In this document: positions 40,901 through 50,287 of the stretch, in pieces
Layout: the number at the start of each line of letters is the position of its first letter
Numbering within the stretch: the stretch's first letter is position 1
Assembly (NCBI RefSeq): GCF_001423905.1
Contig: NZ_LMPQ01000011.1
Span: forward strand, 193,047-257,046
DNA: 64,000 nucleotides
From: Frigoribacterium sp. Leaf186
GTDB lineage: Bacteria > Actinomycetota > Actinomycetes > Actinomycetales > Microbacteriaceae
Reading direction: 5' to 3'
The notes under the pieces: generated by a model
Told to the model about the DNA's origin: nothing
What the model saw: only the letters and a program-made list of their open reading frames with translations
The model's database searches: none
Translations under genes and position numbers: made by a program

Positions 40901-42187
40901 ATGACCACATCTCGACGGCTCCTGGCCGGGTCTGCGGCCCTGCTGATCGGAGCGGGACTGCTGACCGGCTGCAGCGGCGGGGCGGGTGGCGGCTCGGACG
41001 ACGGCACGCTCACGCTCTGGCAGAACTCGACGACCGGCCCCGGCCAGGACTTCTGGACGGCCACCGCGGCCGACTTCGAGAAGACCAACCCCGACGTGAC
41101 GATCGACGTCCAGACCGTGCAGAACGAGGACTTCGACAGCAAGCTGCAGACCGCCCTCAACTCGGGCGACGCACCCGACGTCTTCCTGCAGCGCGGCGGT
41201 GGCAAGCTCCAGGCCATGGTCGCGGCCGGCCAGGTGAAGGACATCACCGACGTCATCTCGGCCGACGCGAAGGACCAGATCAGCGAGGGCACCTTCGGGT
41301 CCGGCTCGATCGACGGCAAGGTCTACTCGATGCCCGTCGCCGTGCTGCCCGGCGGCTTCTGGTACAGCCAGGACCTCTTCGACGCGGCCGGCATCACCGA
41401 GGCCCCGACGACGATGGACGAGCTCGACGAGGCCGTCACGGCGCTCAAGGGCTCGGGCGTCTCGCCCGTCGCGCTGGGCGGCAAGGACGCCTGGCCCGCC
41501 GCCCACTGGTACTTCTTCTTCGCGCTGCGCTCGTGCAGCTCGGACGTGCTCGAGCAGGCCGCGGCCGACCGTGACTTCAGCGACGACTGCTGGGTCAAGG
41601 CCGCCGAGGACCTCGCCGACTTCCGCGACACCGAGCCCTTCAACGACGGGTTCCTGACGACGGCGGCCCAGCAGGGCGCCGGCAGCTCGGCCGGCCTCAT
41701 CGCCAACCACCAGGCCGGCATGGAGCTCATGGGCGCCTGGAACCCCGGGGTCATCGCCTCGCTCACGCCCGACGCGCAGCCCCTGCCCGACCTGGGCTGG
41801 TTCCCCTTCCCCGCCGTCGACGGTGGTGACGGCGAGGCCGGTGCCATCATGGGCGGCGTCGACGGGTACTCCTGCTCGGCCGGTGCCCCCGACTCGTGCG
41901 TCGACTTCTTGAACTACCTCGCGACCCCCGACGTGCAGACGGCCTACTACAAGGCCTTCAACGCGCCTCCCGTGAACACGGTCGCCCAGGAGTCGGTCAC
42001 CGAGCCCTACCTGCAGGACGTGCTCAGCGCCTACAACGACGCCCCGTTCGTCTCGCAGTGGCTCGACACCGTCTACGGCCTGAACGTCGGCAACGCGATG
42101 AACGTCGCCGTGGTCGACCTGCTGTCGGGCGACGGCACGCCGCAGCAGTTCGTCGACGCCGTCGACTCCGCCGCCAAGAAGGCGTAG
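40901..42187 (+). CDS. CUT1 sugar ABC transporter solute-binding lipoprotein
   Basis: 428 residues. The signal peptide ends in LTGC with lipidated Cys24, followed by a Gly/Ser linker and a family 1 extracellular solute-binding domain (TLTLWQNSTTGPGQDFWTAT, DVFLQRGGGKLQAMVAAGQV). It captures an oligosaccharide outside the membrane for the two permeases encoded next. GAAGAGGAAAAGG precedes the ATG. The GH3 gene at the end of the operon suggests a beta-linked oligosaccharide ligand, which is inference. Confidence 0.93.
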   Translation: MTTSRRLLAGSAALLIGAGLLTGCSGGAGGGSDDGTLTLWQNSTTGPGQDFWTATAADFEKTNPDVTIDVQTVQNEDFDSKLQTALNSGDAPDVFLQRGGGKLQAMVAAGQVKDITDVISADAKDQISEGTFGSGSIDGKVYSMPVAVLPGGFWYSQDLFDAAGITEAPTTMDELDEAVTALKGSGVSPVALGGKDAWPAAHWYFFFALRSCSSDVLEQAAADRDFSDDCWVKAAEDLADFRDTEPFNDGFLTTAAQQGAGSSAGLIANHQAGMELMGAWNPGVIASLTPDAQPLPDLGWFPFPAVDGGDGEAGAIMGGVDGYSCSAGAPDSCVDFLNYLATPDVQTAYYKAFNAPPVNTVAQESVTEPYLQDVLSAYNDAPFVSQWLDTVYGLNVGNAMNVAVVDLLSGDGTPQQFVDAVDSAAKKA

Positions 42188-42196
42188 GGCCCCGTC

Positions 42197-43231
42197 GTGA
42201 GCCTCCGCGAACCCGCCGTGCGGCCCGCCGCACCCTCGCGGGCTCACGCCACCGCCGGGGGCGACGCACTCGCGTCGCCCCCGGCGGCCTCCCGGGCCGT
42301 GTCCCGGAAGGGGCGTGGCGCCCGCGTCCTCGAGATCTCCCTGCTGGTCGGACCCGCCCTCGTGGTCTTCTTGGCCTTCGTGGTGTTCCCGATCGTGATG
42401 GCCGCCTACTACGGCTTCTTCAGCTGGCAGGGCTTCGGCCCGCCGACCGACTTCGTCGGGTTCCGCAACTACCTGACGATCTTCCAGGACTCGACCTTCC
42501 TCGACGCGCTGCGGCACAACGCCACGATCGTCGTGCTCTCGCTCGTGCTGCAGGGCCCGGTCGCCATCGGCCTCGCGCTGCTGCTCAACCGCAAGCTGCG
42601 CGGGCAGTCGCTGATCCGCGTGCTGATCTTCGTGCCCTACGTCATCAGCGAGGTCGTCGTCGGCACGGGCTGGAGCCTCATGCTGCAGGGCAGCGGCGCC
42701 GTCAACGACCTGCTGACGAAGGTGGGCCTCGGCTCGCTCGCGCAGGACTGGCTCGCCGACCCGAGCATCGCCATCTGGACCCTGCTCGTGATCATCACCT
42801 GGAAGTACGTCGGCTTCGCCGTCATCCTCTTCCTCGCCGGCCTGCAGGGCGTGCCCGAAGAGCTCAGCGAGGCCGCGGCCATCGACGGTGCGAGCTGGTG
42901 GCAGATCCAGCGCCGCATCACGCTGCCGCTGCTGGGGCCGACCCTGCGCATCTGGGCGTTCCTGTCGATCATCGGCTCGTTGCAGCTGTTCGACCTCGTC
43001 TACATCATCTGGGGTCAGTACATCGCGGCGACCGCCGGCACCTCGACCATGGCGACCTACATGGTCGCGAACGGCCGCACCTCGGGCAGCTACGGGTACG
43101 GCAACGCCGTCGCCGTCGTGCTGTTCCTCATCTCGCTCGTCGTCGCCCTCGTCTACCAGCGCTACGTGCTGCGGCGCGACACGGCCGGCGCCGTCACGAC
43201 CGCCGCCACCACCGCAGGAGAAGAACGATGA
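42197..43231 (+). CDS. CUT1 sugar ABC transporter permease (MalF type)
   Basis: 344 residues, six membrane segments with an EAA loop (EELSEAAAIDGASWWQIQRRIT, near residue 225). A long positively charged N-terminal extension precedes the first segment. GTG 42197 lies nine bases after the binding-protein stop. No ATPase gene follows in the operon, so it must use a shared ATPase such as the MsiK-type proteins of actinobacteria. Confidence 0.93.
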   Translation: MSLREPAVRPAAPSRAHATAGGDALASPPAASRAVSRKGRGARVLEISLLVGPALVVFLAFVVFPIVMAAYYGFFSWQGFGPPTDFVGFRNYLTIFQDSTFLDALRHNATIVVLSLVLQGPVAIGLALLLNRKLRGQSLIRVLIFVPYVISEVVVGTGWSLMLQGSGAVNDLLTKVGLGSLAQDWLADPSIAIWTLLVIITWKYVGFAVILFLAGLQGVPEELSEAAAIDGASWWQIQRRITLPLLGPTLRIWAFLSIIGSLQLFDLVYIIWGQYIAATAGTSTMATYMVANGRTSGSYGYGNAVAVVLFLISLVVALVYQRYVLRRDTAGAVTTAATTAGEER

Positions 43232-44133
43232 CCGCCAGCACCCTGCCCGCCCGCCCGCGCGGCGGCACCCCCGCCTCGACGGCGCCCCGGCCGACGAGGC
43301 GCAGGAGGCGCGGCATCGCCGACCCCGGACGCGGCGTCGCGTACGTGGTCGCGGCGGTCGTCATCGTGGCGATGCTCGCGCCCGTCGCGTTCATCGTGAT
43401 CGGCGGCTTCCGCACCAACGCGCAGATCACCACCGACCCGTCCGGGCTGCCGAGCCCGTGGCAGGTCGGCAACTACCTGGACGTGCTCACCGGCGGCACG
43501 TTCTGGCGCCAGGTCGGCAACTCGCTGATCTCGGCGGGCGCGACCACGATCGGCACGGTCGCGCTCGGCCTCGCCGCCAGCTACGTGCTCGCCCGCTACC
43601 GGTTCGCCGGCCGCGGCGTGCTCTACGCGCTGTTCGCCGCCGGGCTGATGTTCCCCATGACCGTGGCCATCACCCCGCTCTACCTGGTGATCCGCGACCT
43701 CGGGCTGACGAACTCGCTGGCCGGCGTCATCCTGCCGCAGATCGCGTTCGCGCTGCCGACGACGATCATCATCCTCGTGCCGTTCCTCCGCGCGATCCCC
43801 GACGAGATCGAGGAGGCCGCCTTCATCGACGGCTGCAGCCGCCTCGGCTTCTTCTTCCGCATGGTGGTGCGGCTGTCGCTGCCCGGCGTGATCACCGTGG
43901 GCATCCTCGCGTTCATCGGCGCCTGGAACTCGTACCTGCTGCCGCTGTTCATCCTCAACGACCCGTCCACCTTCACGCTGCCCCTCGGCGTGCAGGCGTT
44001 CTCGTCGCAGTACTCGGTCGACACCGCCCGCGTGCTGGCCTTCACGGCCCTGTCGATGCTGCCGGCGCTGATCTTCTTCAGCCTCTTCGAACGCCGCATC
44101 GTCGGCGGGCTCACCGGGGCGGTCAAGGGATGA
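43228..44133 (+). CDS. CUT1 sugar ABC transporter permease (MalG type)
   Basis: 301 residues with six membrane segments and the EAA loop EIEEAAFIDGCSRLGFFFRM near residue 197; it ends in GGLTGAVKG as MalG-like subunits do. The ATG follows AGGAGAAG and overlaps the stop of the MalF-type gene. It forms the heterodimeric channel with that protein. Confidence 0.93.
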   Translation: MTASTLPARPRGGTPASTAPRPTRRRRRGIADPGRGVAYVVAAVVIVAMLAPVAFIVIGGFRTNAQITTDPSGLPSPWQVGNYLDVLTGGTFWRQVGNSLISAGATTIGTVALGLAASYVLARYRFAGRGVLYALFAAGLMFPMTVAITPLYLVIRDLGLTNSLAGVILPQIAFALPTTIIILVPFLRAIPDEIEEAAFIDGCSRLGFFFRMVVRLSLPGVITVGILAFIGAWNSYLLPLFILNDPSTFTLPLGVQAFSSQYSVDTARVLAFTALSMLPALIFFSLFERRIVGGLTGAVKG

Positions 44134-46565
44134 CCGCCACCCACACCGCGACCGCCACAGACCAGGAGGCGCGAGCCGACATGACCGACACCGCTCACCG
44201 ACCGCAGGCCCTCACGGTCGGCGAATCCCGCGCCTCCGACCGGGTGGCGTCGCTGCTGGCCGAGATGACCCTCGACGAGAAGCTGGCGCAGCTGGTCGGC
44301 TGGTGGGTCGACCAGGGGGCCGACAACGTCGCCCCGATGCAGGGCGAGATGGCGTCCTCGGGCGACTACGAACAGGCCACCCGCCACGGGCTCGGCCACC
44401 TGACGCGGGTCTACGGGACGCGGCCGGTGGACCCGGCCGAGCGCGCCTCCTGGTTGTGGCGCGAGCAGCGCCGCCTGCGCGACGAGACCCGACTGGGCAT
44501 CCCCGCGCTGGTGCACGAGGAGTGCCTGACCGGGCTGGCCGCCTGGCAGGCCGCGACGTTCCCGACGCCGTTGGCCTGGGGCGCGTCGTTCGACCCCGAG
44601 CTGGTCGAGCAGATGGCGCGGCTGATCGGCGGGTCGATGCGCGACCTCGGCGTGCACCAGGGCCTCGCGCCCGTGCTCGACGTGATCCGCGACCCGCGCT
44701 GGGGTCGCGTCGACGAGTGCATCGCCGAGGACCCCTACGTCGTCGGCACCATCGGCACGGCCTACGTGACGGGGCTGCAGTCGGCCGGCGTCCACGCGAC
44801 GCTCAAGCACTTCGTCGGGTACTCGACCTCGGCGGCGGGCCGCAACCACGCCCCCGCGCAGGTCGGCCCGCGGTTCGTCGAGGACGTGCTGCTGCCACCG
44901 TTCGAGATGGCCGTCCTCGACGGGGGCGTGCGCTCGGTGATGAACTCGTACGCCGAGATCGACGGCGTGCCCGTCGCCGGGTCGCCGTCGTACCTGACCG
45001 ACGTGCTGCGTCGGCGCTGGGGGTTCGACGGGGTCGTCGTGTCGGACTACTTCTCGGTGGCCTTCTTGCAGGTGATGCACGCGGTCGCGGCCGACCGCGG
45101 CGAGGCCGCCGCCCTCGCCCTCGAGGCCGGCATCGACGTCGAACTGCCCACGGGCGACGCCTACCTCGAACCCCTCGCCGAGCGGGTGCGCTCGGGGCAG
45201 GTCGACGAGGCGCTGGTCGACCGGGCCGTGCTGCGCGTGCTCGCCGAGAAGGAGGAGCTCGGGCTGCTCGACGAGACCTTCGAGACGCCGCCCCCGACCT
45301 CGATCGACCTCGACTCGGCCGAGCACCGCGCGGTCGCGCGTCGGCTGGCCGACGAGTCGGTCGTCGTGCTGACCAACGACGGGGTGCTGCCGCTGGTGCG
45401 AGGTGGTGCCGGTACCGGTGTCGACGGTGCTGGCGGTGCCGGTGGTGCCGGTGCCGGCCCGGCCTCGGTCGCGGTCGTCGGGCCGAACGGTGACAGCGCC
45501 GAGGCCCTGATGGGCTGCTACTCGTTCGTCAACCACGTGCTCGCACACCACCCCGGCGTGCCGCTCGGCATCGAACTGCCGACCGTCGCCGACGGCCTGC
45601 GCGCGGAGCTGCCCACGGCCGAGGTCGTCGTCGAGAGCGGCTGCGACGTCGAGGGCGACGACCGGTCGCGGATCGACGCCGCCGCCGAGGCCGCCCGCGG
45701 GGCCGAGGTGGCCGTCGTGATCGTCGGCGACCGGGCCGGCCTCTTCGGCCGTGGCACCGTGGGCGAGGGCAACGACGTCGAGAGCCTCGAGCTGCCGGGG
45801 GTGCAGCGCGAGCTCGTCGAGGCGGTCGTCGCGACGGGCACGCCCACCGTCGTGGTCGTGCTCTCGGGTCGGCCCTACGCCATCGGGTGGGCGATCTCGG
45901 GCGAGTGGGCGCCGGCGGCCGTCGTGCAGGCGTTCTTCCCGGGGGAGGAGGGCGGCGCAGCCGTCGCCGGCGTGCTGACCGGCAGCGTCGAACCGTCGGG
46001 GCACCTGCCCGTGTCGCTGCCGCGCTCGGCCGGGGCACAGCCGTTCTCGTACCTGCACCCGGTGCTCGGCGGGCCGTCCGAGGTGACGAGTGCCGACAGC
46101 ACGCCGGTGCTGCCGTTCGGCCACGGCCTGTCGTACACCTCGTGGCGTCGCTCCGACCTGGTCGTCGACTCGGCGGACGTGCCGGCCGGCGGCTCGTTCG
46201 TCGCGTCCGTCACCGTCGCCAATACCGGCGACCGCCCGGGCACCGACCTCGTGCAGCTCTACGCGCACGACGTCGTCGGCTCGGTCACCCGACCCGTCGC
46301 GCAGCTGCTCGGCTACGCACGCGTCACGCTCGACCCCGGTCAGGAGGCGCGGGTCGCGTTCCGCGTGCCGACCTCCCGCCTGGCGTTGACCGACCGGCAC
46401 CACCGACGGGTCGTCGAGCCCGGCGACGTCGAGCTCTGGGTCGGCGGCTCGTGCGCCGAGCGCGAGACCGAGTCCGCCGTCCGGATCACGGGCGAGGCGT
46501 ACGCGGTCACGATCGCGGACGAGCGGATCGTCGGCGTCGAGATCGAGGCGCTCGCCGGCGTCTGA
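44130..46565 (+). CDS. Glycoside hydrolase family 3 beta-glycosidase
   Basis: 811 residues: GH3 N-terminal barrel (about 30-370), GH3 C-terminal domain (about 410-640) and a fibronectin-III-like domain (about 690-790). The KHFVGY motif and the nucleophile motif GVVVSDYFS (Asp306) are intact. No signal peptide is visible, so it is probably intracellular and hydrolyses imported oligosaccharides, releasing terminal beta-linked glucose, xylose or similar. ATG 44130 overlaps the permease stop; a second ATG at 44181 also follows an AGGAGG. A Gly/Ala-rich loop near residue 430 is an unusual low-complexity insertion. Confidence 0.92.
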   Translation: MTATHTATATDQEARADMTDTAHRPQALTVGESRASDRVASLLAEMTLDEKLAQLVGWWVDQGADNVAPMQGEMASSGDYEQATRHGLGHLTRVYGTRPVDPAERASWLWREQRRLRDETRLGIPALVHEECLTGLAAWQAATFPTPLAWGASFDPELVEQMARLIGGSMRDLGVHQGLAPVLDVIRDPRWGRVDECIAEDPYVVGTIGTAYVTGLQSAGVHATLKHFVGYSTSAAGRNHAPAQVGPRFVEDVLLPPFEMAVLDGGVRSVMNSYAEIDGVPVAGSPSYLTDVLRRRWGFDGVVVSDYFSVAFLQVMHAVAADRGEAAALALEAGIDVELPTGDAYLEPLAERVRSGQVDEALVDRAVLRVLAEKEELGLLDETFETPPPTSIDLDSAEHRAVARRLADESVVVLTNDGVLPLVRGGAGTGVDGAGGAGGAGAGPASVAVVGPNGDSAEALMGCYSFVNHVLAHHPGVPLGIELPTVADGLRAELPTAEVVVESGCDVEGDDRSRIDAAAEAARGAEVAVVIVGDRAGLFGRGTVGEGNDVESLELPGVQRELVEAVVATGTPTVVVVLSGRPYAIGWAISGEWAPAAVVQAFFPGEEGGAAVAGVLTGSVEPSGHLPVSLPRSAGAQPFSYLHPVLGGPSEVTSADSTPVLPFGHGLSYTSWRRSDLVVDSADVPAGGSFVASVTVANTGDRPGTDLVQLYAHDVVGSVTRPVAQLLGYARVTLDPGQEARVAFRVPTSRLALTDRHHRRVVEPGDVELWVGGSCAERETESAVRITGEAYAVTIADERIVGVEIEALAGV

Positions 46566-46847
46566 GGCGGGCCTGCGCGGGCGGCCGACCCGCGCCTCCT
46601 GCGCCTGAACCCCGTTCACGAAGATGAACCCCGTTTTCTCGTGGTTCGTCTTCGTGAACGGGGTTCGTCGCGTCGCGTCGCGTCGTGGCGCGGCGCGGCG
46701 CGGGCGGGCAGGAGGTGCGGTGCGGCCACCGCGGTCAGGGCCCAGTAAGGCGACACGTGTAGCGTTACTGCCGACCGTGCACCGTCGCACGGCGACTGGC
46801 CCGGCGCCGTGTCGGGCCCCGCACACGAGAGAACCGGAGCCCGCGCC
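46566..46847 (+). other. Intergenic region with palindromic element and GC-rich simple repeat
   Basis: After the GH3 stop come a GACCCGCGCCTCCT element (46587-46600), the long hairpin listed separately, a run of four GTCGC-type pentamers (about 46666-46686) and a GCGCG-rich stretch. The right end, about 100 bases before the SDR gene, probably holds its promoter. No gene is visible. Confidence 0.5.
46607..46666 (+). repeat. Palindromic element, copy 1 (24-bp stem)
   Basis: GAACCCCGTTCACGAAGATG and the next four bases (46607-46630) pair with 46643-46666 with only one G-T mismatch, around a 12-base loop. It is preceded by CGCGCCTCCTGCGCC. A diverged copy with the same order of parts lies at 47685-47744, on the other side of the SDR gene. 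Confidence 0.8.
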
Positions 46848-47633
46848 ATGGAGCGTTTCACCGACAAGGTCGTCCTCATCACCGGCGGAGGGTCGGGCCT
46901 CGGCCGGGCCGCCGCGATCCGCGTCGCCGGCGAGGGGGCGAAGCTCGCCCTCGTCGACGTCTCGGAGAAGGGCCTCGCCGACTCGGAGGCCGCCGTGCTC
47001 GAGGCCGTCCCGGGCGCCGAGGTGCTGACCGTCACGGCCGACGTGTCGAGCGAGGACGACGTCGCCCGCTACGTCTCGGCCACCGTCGAGCGCTTCGGCC
47101 GCATCGACGGGTTCTTCAACAACGCCGGCATCGAGGGCAGGCAGAACCTCACCGAGCGCTTCGGTGCCGACGAGTTCGACAAGGTCGTCTCGATCAACCT
47201 GCGCGGGGTGTTCCTGGGCCTCGAGAAGGTGCTCGGCGTCATGCGCGAGCAGGGTGACGGCGGCGCCGTGGTAAACACCGCGAGCGTCGGCGGCATCCGC
47301 GGCGTCGGCAACCAGTCCGGCTACGCCGCCGCCAAGCACGGCGTCGTCGGGCTGACCCGCAACTCGGCCGTCGAGTACGGCGAGTTCGGCATCCGCGTCA
47401 ACGCCATCGCGCCCGGCGCCATCTGGACCCCCATGGTCGAGGCCTCGATGCGCCAGCTCGACGCCGACGACCCCAAGGGTGCCGCCGAGCAGTTCATCCA
47501 GGTCAACCCGACAAAGCGCTACGGCGAGGCCGCCGAGATCGCCTCGGTCGTGGCGTTCCTGTTGTCGGACGACGCCACGTACGTCAACGCGGCGGTCGTG
47601 CCGATCGACGGTGGGCAGTCCGCGAAGTACTGA
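46848..47633 (+). CDS. Short-chain dehydrogenase/reductase (SDR)
   Basis: 261 residues, a classical SDR: cofactor motif ITGGGSGLGRAAA near residue 13, NNAG near 90, catalytic Ser in NTASVGG and YAAAKHG near 163. It ends in the VPIDGGQSAKY pattern. An acidic residue after the second strand (LVDVS) suggests NAD(H) preference. The substrate cannot be told; the gene stands alone between the GH3 operon and a convergent LacI regulator, bracketed by two copies of a palindromic element. Confidence 0.9.
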   Translation: MERFTDKVVLITGGGSGLGRAAAIRVAGEGAKLALVDVSEKGLADSEAAVLEAVPGAEVLTVTADVSSEDDVARYVSATVERFGRIDGFFNNAGIEGRQNLTERFGADEFDKVVSINLRGVFLGLEKVLGVMREQGDGGAVVNTASVGGIRGVGNQSGYAAAKHGVVGLTRNSAVEYGEFGIRVNAIAPGAIWTPMVEASMRQLDADDPKGAAEQFIQVNPTKRYGEAAEIASVVAFLLSDDATYVNAAVVPIDGGQSAKY

Positions 47634-47684
47634 CGCGCGGGGCGGTCGCGTCCCGGGGTGCCGCCCCGCGCCTCCTGCGCCCTC

Positions 47685-47744
47685 GAACCCCGTTCGCGAC
47701 GATGAACCCCGAGAGATCGGGGTTCGTCTTCGCGATCGGGGTTC
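47685..47744 (+). repeat. Palindromic element, copy 2 (28-base arms)
   Basis: Arms 47685-47712 and 47717-47744 pair at 25 of 28 positions around a four-base loop. The element begins GAACCCCGTTCGCGACGATG and is preceded by CGCGCCTCCTGCGCC, exactly as copy 1. It lies between convergent genes and may also terminate both. Confidence 0.8.
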
Positions 47745-47768
47745 GTCGTCGTGCCGAGGTGCAGCGCG

Positions 47769-48794
47769 TCAGCCCGTCGACTCGCGCTCGTGCACCCGCA
47801 CCGCGCCGTAGGTGACGCCCGCCGAGGTCGTCCCCCCGATGGCGTCGACCAGGTGCTGGGCGGCGGCCCGGCCGAGCTGCTCGAGGTTCATGTCGACGCT
47901 GCTGAGCGTCGGGCGGGACTCGCGCACGAGGACGTCCCAGTTGTCGAAGCCGATGACCGCGACGTCGCCCGGCACCGTGCGGCCCTCGTCGCGAAGCGCG
48001 TCGAGCACCCCTCGCGCGATGTGGTCGCTGCCGGCGATGACGGCGTCGATCGTCTCGTCACCCCGGACGAGGAGGCGCGCGCAGTCCCGCCCCCAGGCCT
48101 CACCCCACTGCCCGTAGAGCGCCGCACCCCCGACGAGCTCGAGCCCGGCCGCCTGCGTGGCCGCCACGACCCCCGCTGCCCGGTCGCGCGACGCGGCGTA
48201 CGACGACTCGCCGTTCACGAGGGCGATGCGACGGCGCCCCTTGGCGATCAGGTGCTCGGCCGCTAGGCGGCCGGCCTGGACGTTGTCGGGCGTGAAGGAC
48301 GCGTCGGCCGGGTCGGTCGACGGGGCGTAGACGTAGACCACCGGCACGTCGGAGACCAGGGGAGCGGGCGGCCGGGGGTTGGTGGTGCGCCCCACGATCA
48401 GCAGGCCGTCGACGCGTCGGGTGAGCAGGTTCCGCAGGTGCAGCTGCTCGCGCAGGGCGTCGTCTCGTGCGTCGGCCAGCAACACCGAGAGCGACCCCGA
48501 GCCGAACGCGTCCTCGGCGCCGAGCAGGACCGGCAGCACGAAGCGGTTGTCGAGGTCGCTGGTGACCATGCCGATCGTGCCGGTGCGTTGCGAGTTCAGC
48601 GCCTGGGCGAAGAAGTTCGGGGTGAACGACAGGGCGGCGGCCGCCTCTTCGACTTTCACCCGCGTGCTCTCGCGCACCTGCGCGCGCCCGTTGAGCGCCT
48701 TCGAGGCGGTCGCGACCGAGACGCCGGCGGCGCGCGCCACGTCGGCGAGCGTGACGGGCGCCCCCGTGCCCCGCCCGCCGTTGCCTGTGCCCAT
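47769..48794 (-). CDS. LacI-family repressor of the GH127 sugar module
   Basis: 341 residues. The HTH (TLADVARAAGVSVATASKAL) is followed by the hinge (FFAQALNSQRTGTIG) and an effector domain. It diverges from a CUT1 sugar operon; a perfect 16-base palindrome just after that operon's -10 box is its probable operator. The GH127 gene in the target operon suggests L-arabinose or an arabinofuranoside as inducer, which is inference. Confidence 0.92.
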   Translation of the reverse strand: MGTGNGGRGTGAPVTLADVARAAGVSVATASKALNGRAQVRESTRVKVEEAAAALSFTPNFFAQALNSQRTGTIGMVTSDLDNRFVLPVLLGAEDAFGSGSLSVLLADARDDALREQLHLRNLLTRRVDGLLIVGRTTNPRPPAPLVSDVPVVYVYAPSTDPADASFTPDNVQAGRLAAEHLIAKGRRRIALVNGESSYAASRDRAAGVVAATQAAGLELVGGAALYGQWGEAWGRDCARLLVRGDETIDAVIAGSDHIARGVLDALRDEGRTVPGDVAVIGFDNWDVLVRESRPTLSSVDMNLEQLGRAAAQHLVDAIGGTTSAGVTYGAVRVHERESTG

Positions 48795-48819
48795 GCAGCG
48801 AAATTAGTTCACGAACGTG

Positions 48820-48848
48820 TTGACAAGCAACTGCAGCGAATGTAGCTT
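48820..48848 (+). promoter_or_regulatory. Predicted promoter of the GH127 sugar module
   Basis: A consensus TTGACA (48820-48825) and TAGCTT (48843-48848) are separated by 17 bases. The palindromic operator starts six bases after the -10 box and would cover the transcription start. Confidence 0.65.
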
Positions 48849-48853
48849 TCAAC

Positions 48854-48869
48854 CCGAAACCGGTTTCGG
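48854..48869 (+). promoter_or_regulatory. LacI-type operator CCGAAACCGGTTTCGG
   Basis: A perfect 16-base palindrome with central CCGG, located at the expected transcription start of the operon and facing the divergent LacI-family gene. It differs from the other two operator types in the window, as expected for a separate regulator. Confidence 0.78.
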
Positions 48870-48959
48870 TTCGAAGATCTCGACGGCGAGACGGTCGTGC
48901 ACCCGCACCGCACGACGCTCTCTGGGCGAGCAACCCGCAGCATTCAGAGAGGAATCCCT

Positions 48960-50219
48960 GTGATCTCGTTCATCCGCAGCAAGACGGCGGCCGTCGCCGT
49001 CGTCGGCATCGCCGCCGCGTCCCTCGCACTCACCGGCTGCGCCGGCGGTTCGGGGTCGGGTGGCAGCACGTCCGCCGCCTCGGGCACCTACACCTTCTGG
49101 GACCCGTACCCCCAGTTCGACGACTCGTCCGACTGGGCGAAGCTCGTGCAGGCCTGTGGCACCGAGGCCGGCGTCACCGTCGAGCGCACGGGCTACGACA
49201 CCTCCGACCTGACGAGCAAGGCGCTGCTCGCCGGGCAGCAGGGCAACTCGCCCGACCTGCTGCTCGTCGACAACCCCGTCGTCTCGACGCTCGCCGAGGC
49301 AGGTCTGCTCACCGACACCGACGAGACCGGCGCCGACACGGCCGACGTCGAGCCGAACGTCCTCGCCGCCGGTCAGATCGACGGCAAGACCTACGGGGTG
49401 CCCATCGGCGCCAACACGCTCGCGCTGTACTACAACAAGAGCGTCCTCGACGCGGCAGGCGTCGATCCCGCGTCGATCACCGACTGGGACAGCCTGACCT
49501 CCGCGCTCGAGAAGGTCACGGCCGCCGGGAAGAAGGGCATCACCTTCTCGGGCATCGGCACCGAAGAGGGCAGCTTCCAGTTCTTGCCGTGGTACTGGGG
49601 TTCGGGTGCCGAACTCACCGACCTCTCGTCGGACGACGCCGTGTCGGCGCTCAGCCTCTGGACCGACTGGGTCGACCAGGGTTACGCGCCCAACTCGGTC
49701 ATCGGCAACACCCAGACCACGAGTTGGCAGGAGTTCTTGACCGGCGACTTCGCGTTCGGCGAGAACGGCACCTGGCAGCTCGCCGGCGTCAAGGAGTCCG
49801 GCATCGACTACGGCATCATCTCGATCCCGGCGAAGGACGGAGGCGCGGCGCCGGCCCCCACCGGCGGCGAGTTCCTGACGGTCCCCGTCCAGAGCGACGA
49901 CGCCCGGTACGACGTCAGCGAGAAGATCCAGTCGTGCCTGACCAGCACCGACAACCTCGTCGCGACCGACACGACGCTGTCGTACGTCGCCCCGACGAAG
50001 GACGCCCAAGAGCAGCAGGTGCAGGCCGACCCCGACCTCGAGCCCTGGGTGACCGCCGTCGGCGACGCCAAGGGGCGCACCAGCGACGACCTCGGCACGA
50101 AGTACCCGAAGATCTCGGAGCAGCTCTGGAAGGCCGTGCAGAACAGCCTCAGCGGCTCGGCCTCGCCCGAGGACGCGCTCGACGAGGCCCAGCAGGCCGC
50201 CGAGTCGGCCACGAAGTAA
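48960..50219 (+). CDS. CUT1 sugar ABC transporter solute-binding lipoprotein
   Basis: 419 residues. The signal peptide ends in LTGC with Cys27, then a Gly/Ser linker and a family 1 solute-binding domain (TYTFWDPYPQFDDSSDWAKL, PIGANTLALYYNKSVLDAAG). GTG 48960 is chosen because GAGAGGA lies six bases upstream and it starts a proper lipoprotein signal. Likely ligand: an arabinose-containing oligosaccharide, inferred from the GH127 gene of the operon. Confidence 0.92.
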   Translation: MISFIRSKTAAVAVVGIAAASLALTGCAGGSGSGGSTSAASGTYTFWDPYPQFDDSSDWAKLVQACGTEAGVTVERTGYDTSDLTSKALLAGQQGNSPDLLLVDNPVVSTLAEAGLLTDTDETGADTADVEPNVLAAGQIDGKTYGVPIGANTLALYYNKSVLDAAGVDPASITDWDSLTSALEKVTAAGKKGITFSGIGTEEGSFQFLPWYWGSGAELTDLSSDDAVSALSLWTDWVDQGYAPNSVIGNTQTTSWQEFLTGDFAFGENGTWQLAGVKESGIDYGIISIPAKDGGAAPAPTGGEFLTVPVQSDDARYDVSEKIQSCLTSTDNLVATDTTLSYVAPTKDAQEQQVQADPDLEPWVTAVGDAKGRTSDDLGTKYPKISEQLWKAVQNSLSGSASPEDALDEAQQAAESATK

Positions 50220-50245
50220 CCGTCCACCCTCGCGGGCCGGCTTCC

Positions 50246-50271
50246 CACGACGACACGACGACACGACGACA
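50246..50271 (+). repeat. 8-base tandem repeat, about three copies
   Basis: ACGACGAC is repeated head to tail about 3.25 times in the 68-base gap between the binding-protein and permease genes, directly before the ribosome-binding site. Such short tandem repeats can change length by slippage. Confidence 0.7.
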
Positions 50272-50287
50272 CCCGGAAAGGGCAACC

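Noticed and set aside
44430..44480. Mobile element ends suggested by repeated CGCGCCTCCT motifs
   Set aside because: No transposase, integrase or target-site duplication is visible. The motif is short, non-directional and often inside conserved coding sequence.
50246..50271. CRISPR-like repeat cluster
   Set aside because: The unit is only eight bases, directly tandem, without spacers, and no cas genes are present in the window.
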